A DNA stretch of 64,000 nt from the NCBI RefSeq assembly GCF_001625305.1, contig NW_017802480.1, positions 732,394 through 796,393 on the forward strand, written 5' to 3'. The DNA comes from Branchiostoma belcheri (taxonomy: Eukaryota > Chordata > Leptocardii > Amphioxiformes > Branchiostomatidae). Shown one piece after another: positions 27,601 to 33,600 of the stretch. The notes beneath the pieces are model-generated. The model made no database searches. It was not told where the DNA came from and was given only the letters and a program-made list of their open reading frames with translations. Position 1 is the first letter of the stretch. Every line of letters starts with the position of its first letter. The position numbers were made by a program, and so were the translations under genes.

Positions 27601-30600
27601 ACACCTGCTACCTGTGGGGTAACAACTGGACTGGGAGCTACGCTGGTGTCGGGTTACCGAGACACTCCGCTAACGGAGAGGATAGTTATTACACTAATTA
27701 AGTCAGGATTAGGGTCTAGTAACTGGAACTTTGTTGGATGGATGTGTAGATGGATGGTTGCTTGCAAGCTTGCTTGGTTACTTCTTGGTTAGTTGGATGG
27801 TGTGTAACAGGACAGCTTGGTTGGTTGGTTGGTTGGTTGGTTGGTTGGTTGGTTGGTTGGTTGGTTGGTTGGTTGGTTGGTTGGTTGGTTGGTACATTTA
27901 CATGTATGTTACAGTACATTTGGTTGGTTGGTTGGTTGGTTGGTTGGTTGGTTGGTCGGTCGGTCGGTCGGTCGGTCACTTGCTTGCTTGCTTGGTAGTA
28001 TGGATGGTTGTTTGGTTGGTGGCTGCTTAATTGGTATCATTAACATCTAACAGATGGCTAAACTATTAACGACTAGTCTAAATTTCTAAGACATTTTTGT
28101 TTGGGCTGGATACTTACCTTCGTTCAGTCTATTAGTACATGTATATGACCAACCCTGCATAGCTGAGTACTGTTACAGTAGGTTTTGCAAATTGCAAAAC
28201 ACCACAAATTTGCAGCTAGCGTTAAACTATATGGCAAGGAGCCAATACTGAATCAGCCTGCTACAAAAGTAAAAGGTTATGGATAACAACGCTTCTAATA
28301 CATCATGGTTAACAGAAGACAATATTTGTATGAATATATCATTATCATCCTTTGTTAGATGTGCCCATTTTTGTTCTAACTGTATTTCAACAAGAAAGGT
28401 AGATCGTAGCTCAAATTTGCAGCTAGCCCTATTAGCAAGATGCCCAACACTGAATCAGCCTGCCAAAGTAAAACTACTAAAAGGTTATGGATAACAACGC
28501 TTCTAAGTAACTTTATACGGCTGAACGGAGCCAAGAAAAGGGCGACATTATGAAAATCAATGAATCCATCTGCGATAATCCCGAAACATAAAGCCCGTAT
28601 TGATTGAGAGGTGGATACTTGCGACCTGTGGCCCGAACACTCATCCGTTTGGAACGCGAAATCGAACGACGTTAATTGAAAACTCGTCTGGCTAATGAGC
28701 AGGACCAGACAGGGCTCACGTGTTGCCGTGAGGTCAGCTTCATTCCACCGGGCGCTTTCATCAATTTGGAAACACCGTGGCAATTTGGAAAATGTCATCA
28801 TATAATTTGAAATTTTGATGAGAGTTTTACTACGTTCTCTCTCTGTCTTTTTCTAATATCTTCCATGCATTGAAAATCTTATTAACTTGTCTATTATCTT
28901 ATTAGTTATACATGTATGTACAGATAAGTTTGGAAACACGGTGGCAATTTGGAAAATGTCATCAAAAATAATCTGATGAGAGCTTTACTAACTAAGTTCT
29001 CTCTTTTTCTATCTTCCATGCAAAGAAAAATTATTGATTTGTCTATTATCTTATTAGTTATATGTAAAATTTGGAAACACCATGGCAATTTAGAAAATGT
29101 CAATAAATAATTTGATTTTCCCTAACTAAATTCTTTCTTTCTCTCTTTCATTCTCCATGTATTGGAAAACTTTATTAACTTTCCTATTATCTTATTAGTT
29201 AAATGTACAGAGAAGTTTGGAAACACTGTGGCAATTTGGCAAATGTCATCGTAAATAATTTCATAAGAATTTTCCTTACTAAATTCTTTCTTTCTCTCTT
29301 TCCATGTTAGAAAATCTTATTAACTTGTCTATCATCAGATTCTTATTGTCTTCATCAGAAGGACTATGAAACACGGTGGCAATTTGGAAAATGTCATCGC
29401 AAATAATTTGATAAGAATTTTGCAAACTAAGTTCTGATTTGGAAACTGACGTCGTAAATAATTTGATAAGAATTTTCCCTAAGTAAAGTCTTTCTTTCTC
29501 TCTTTCATTTTCCTTGTATTGGAAAATCTTATTAACTTGTCTATTATCATATTAGTTATATGTACAGAGAAGTTTAGAAACACCGTGGCAATTTGGAAAA
29601 TGTCATCCTAAATAATTTGATAAGAATTTTCCTTACTAAATTCTTTCTTTCTCTCTTTCCATGTTAGAAAATCTTATTAACTTGTCTATTATCTTATTGT
29701 CTTCGTAAGAAGGACTATGAAACACGGTGGCAATTTGGAAAATATCATCGTAAATAATTTGATAAGAATTTTGCAAACTAAGTTCTGATTTGGAAAATGA
29801 CGTCATATTCGTAAATAACTTGATTAGAATATTCCTAACTAAGTTCTCTCTTTCTCTCTCTCTCTTTCCATTTTCCATGCATTGGAAAATCTTATTAATT
29901 ATATGTACAGGGAAGTTACATAATTTCAAAGAGATTATGATACATGTATGGCAGCTACAGTATTCCAGGCTTGCAGATCTGGTTAATATACAATGTATTT
30001 TTCACCGCTGGACCGGTAAATGAAATGATGGTATCCTTAAATGTATTTCTGTCATAATTGAATTGAATTGAATTTCTTTATTCCAGTACATTGAACTATA
30101 CATGCATAGCAACATGACACATACATACTGTTCATACAAATAGATTTTCCAATAAAGTTGTTCCTGTAAGGACAGTCAAGACCGTAAAGCCATTTTATGA
30201 CTCTGTTACGGTGTTGAATATGAATAATGTTGATACACTCAGTCGTAAAGATATCATACTTTCAAGGTGACCAAATCTTGTAAATCGCCAGAGTCTTTCC
30301 AACAATGTAATAATGCTTATACGTTTGGTCATAAAGTCTTAAAGATACGACTTTCACGGTAACTGGATCTTCTAAATTGCCGACGTCTTTCCAACCATCC
30401 AAAGTGACGGATGATAGTTGAATAAAACGTCCCTGGTTTCAGACTAATGGCACTAAGATCACAAGACAGAAATCCCGGCGGAGCCTTCATTTTCTTCTTG
30501 GCAGGCTTCTAAATCCATCAGGACTTGTGCTGACTAAGGAGGGTCTGCATGCCCTTTTTTGTAAGGGGTAATCAGGCCTTTTTAGACTTTGTAATTCGTA

Positions 30601-33600
30601 GGCAGCCTCCGCAAAAATCAACGTAATTCGTAACAGGACATTAGCCGCAAATCGTAAAGTCGTAATCAGCTCTGAGATGTTAACGTAATTCGTAATCGGC
30701 GGCGAAAATTTTGCGTAATTCGTAATCACTATCCCCCCATGCAGGCCCTCACTAAGGCCCACTGAGGAATGGTCCAGGGGGATTTGCAATCAGCAATGGT
30801 CAGTTGAGTGGGGGGATCTTGTTGTAAGGCCAAGCCAGTCCAATTTGATGGTCCATGTCGCTGGCAAAAAAATGTTGCTTGTTTCCTATCATAGGCTAGC
30901 CTGGGTTCCAGACCCAGAGCACACTGGACACAAAGTATCTCAGAGATACTTCGTGTCCAGTGTGCTATGGGTCTGGCCACCATGCAGGCTCATCATAGGC
31001 TGGTTCTAGCTAACATAACTTGTTTTGGGACTACTTCAAACATGTGATGAGCATGACAACAAAAAAGATCATGAAAATGATCATCTAGAATATTTCTTTT
31101 GTTTGTCAGCCCTAAACTTGTATAATTGGACGCCTTGAAAATCCCCAAGAACCACTGAAATAAATTGGCGATGCATAATTAGGGTCCTGCTAGGGCCACT
31201 AGACCTGAGGAATATGTAATCAGCCTGGTCAGTCTGGTGTGGGGATCCAGGCTTAGGACAACCAAACTTTATTTCATGCACGACATACTTTACAGACCCC
31301 AGAACTGATATATAGGTCTGGACCAGGACAGCAAAACTGATGGCAGGGGAGGGGGGCAAGTGATGAAGCTAGGAGTGACTTGTGTAGTGTGGGGGAAGAC
31401 TTGGGCAGGAGAAAAGGCTTGAGTTAGCCAGACTGTTTCCAGGGCCTACACAGGCCAGCTTCAAGTCTCCAGGGCCTAAATTTTACCACATTGTCTCTCA
31501 GTCAGTTTATAACTTATAACTCTACATTGTGTATGCCAATATTCCTTGGGAGATTTTTGTCCCTGGAGCTGAGGAGCTGGCCTGTGTAGGGCTAGGATGA
31601 TCATAGATCAGGACATACAAACTTTATTTCATGCACGACATACTTTACAGACCCCAGAACTGATGTATAGGTCTGGAGACTTTACAGGAGAAAGGAGCAG
31701 GACAGGGAGACTAATAGCAAGGGGATATGGAGCAGGGAGGACTGCAATAGAGGGGAGAAGACTGCACAAGTCACTTTCATTTGTCATTCAAGGACATCCA
31801 GGGCCTACACAGGCCAGCTTCTTGCCTCTAGGGCCTACATGCCTCAAAGTAAATTTCACCACAGACACACTGTTTCTCAGGGTATAACTTAGGGAGTCTA
31901 TGCTAATATTTCCTTGGTAGCTCGTTGTCCCTGATCTGAGCTGATCTATATGAGGAGCTGGCCTGTGTAGGGTGATCCCAGTTCAATGAGGACAGGCAAA
32001 CTTTATTTCATGCACGACATACTTTACAGACCCCAGAACTGATATATGGGCAGCAGGTCTTTATAGGAGAAAGGAGACTGATGGTAGGGGATGGGGGTAA
32101 GTGATGAAGTTAGAAATGTAGGAGAGACTGGGGTATAAGGGGGAAGACTGCACAAGTCACTTTCATTTGTCAGACAAGGACAGGAGAAAAGACAGGCTGT
32201 TACCAGGGCCCATACAGGCCAGTTCCTCGACTCTAGGGCCAATATGCCTCAAAGAAAATTTCACCACAGACACCTTGTCTCCTTCTGAGCTTGTTGTCCC
32301 TGGGGCTGAGGAGCTATCTGGCCTGTGTAGGGCTAGGGGCATCCCAGCTCATCAGGACACAAACTTTATTTCATGCATGACATACTTTACAGACCCCAGA
32401 ACTGATATATAGGTCTGGAGACTTTACAGGAGAAAGGAGCAGGACAGGGAGATTAATAGCAAGGGATATGGAGCAGGGAGGACTGCAATAGAGGGGAGAA
32501 GACTGCACAAGTCACTTTCATTAGTCATCCTAGGGCAGGAGAAAAGGCTTGAGTTAGCCAGACTGTTTCCAGGGCTTACACAGGCCAGCTACTCGACTCC
32601 TGGGCCAACAGACCCTTTACCCTGTTTCTCATGGTATACCTCAGAGTCAGAGAGTCTAGACTAAAATTTACTTGAGAGCTTGTTGTCCCTGGAGCTGAGG
32701 AGCTGGCCTGTGTAGGGGGATCCCAGCTCAGGACATACACATACACACTTTATTTCATGCACGACATATTTTACAGACCCTAGAACTGATATATAGGCCA
32801 TGGGTGACTTTATACTATTATAGGAGAAAGGAGCAGGACAGCAAGACTAATGGGAGGGGAGGGGGGCAAGTGATGGAGTTCAGTTGGGAAGGACAGGGTA
32901 GAGGGGGGAAGAGTGCACAAGTCAGTTTCATTTGTCATTCAAGCATAGGAGAAACGGCTTGAGTTACCCAGACTGTTTCCAGGGCACACACAGGCCAGCT
33001 CCAGGGCCTAAACATGCCTCAAAGGAAAGGAAATGCCCCTATTTCTCAGGGTACGAGAAGAATATGTTGGCCCTAGCCTGGAGCCAAAGAGCTGGCTTGT
33101 GTACTCTAGGTCCTGTAATGCCCCAAGACTTTGGCTGGCCAAGCACATCATACAAAAGGTTGGGGAACAGAAAAAAGGACAAGGAAAACTGGGCCAGAAC
33201 ACAAGGGAATGTTATCAGCACATTCTCCAGACCCTTTGCCAATATGGGCAGGATCAGTACTCAGCCCATGGGAGCCAAGGTATTGTATGGTACAAGGAAA
33301 ACAACATCTACAATTCGATCTTCCAATGTTGTCGATTTCCATTAGAGTAGATATCATTCAAAAGAACTACAGAACAGGAACAAGAAAAACTGGGACAGAG
33401 CACAAGGGACATTATTGGTGCCTACAGGGTATTTTCTAGCCCACCTGGCCTTTCTAAGGGATAATGGATACTAGAAATCAGGCAAATATTGTGCGAGTAC
33501 AGTAAGGATAACTGTGTGAACAAATGAAGCCCTACAGTGACCAAACTCTTGTGGCAAATTATTCTCTAATTTAGGTAAACCGTACAACTTTTCACCCTGC

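Noticed and set aside
27731-28050. Long overlapping frames rich in VGWL and NQPT repeats
   Set aside because: Direct translation of the (GGTT)n/(CGGT)n microsatellite on both strands; no domain and no codon-use signal.
28376-28801. 141-residue minus-strand open frame, one of the longest in the window
   Set aside because: No recognisable domain, it crosses a tandem repeat boundary, and there are no supporting splice sites. More likely chance openness.
32932-33345. 137-residue plus-strand frame
   Set aside because: Lies within the 370-bp satellite and its worn last unit; overlapping frames on both strands are equally long.
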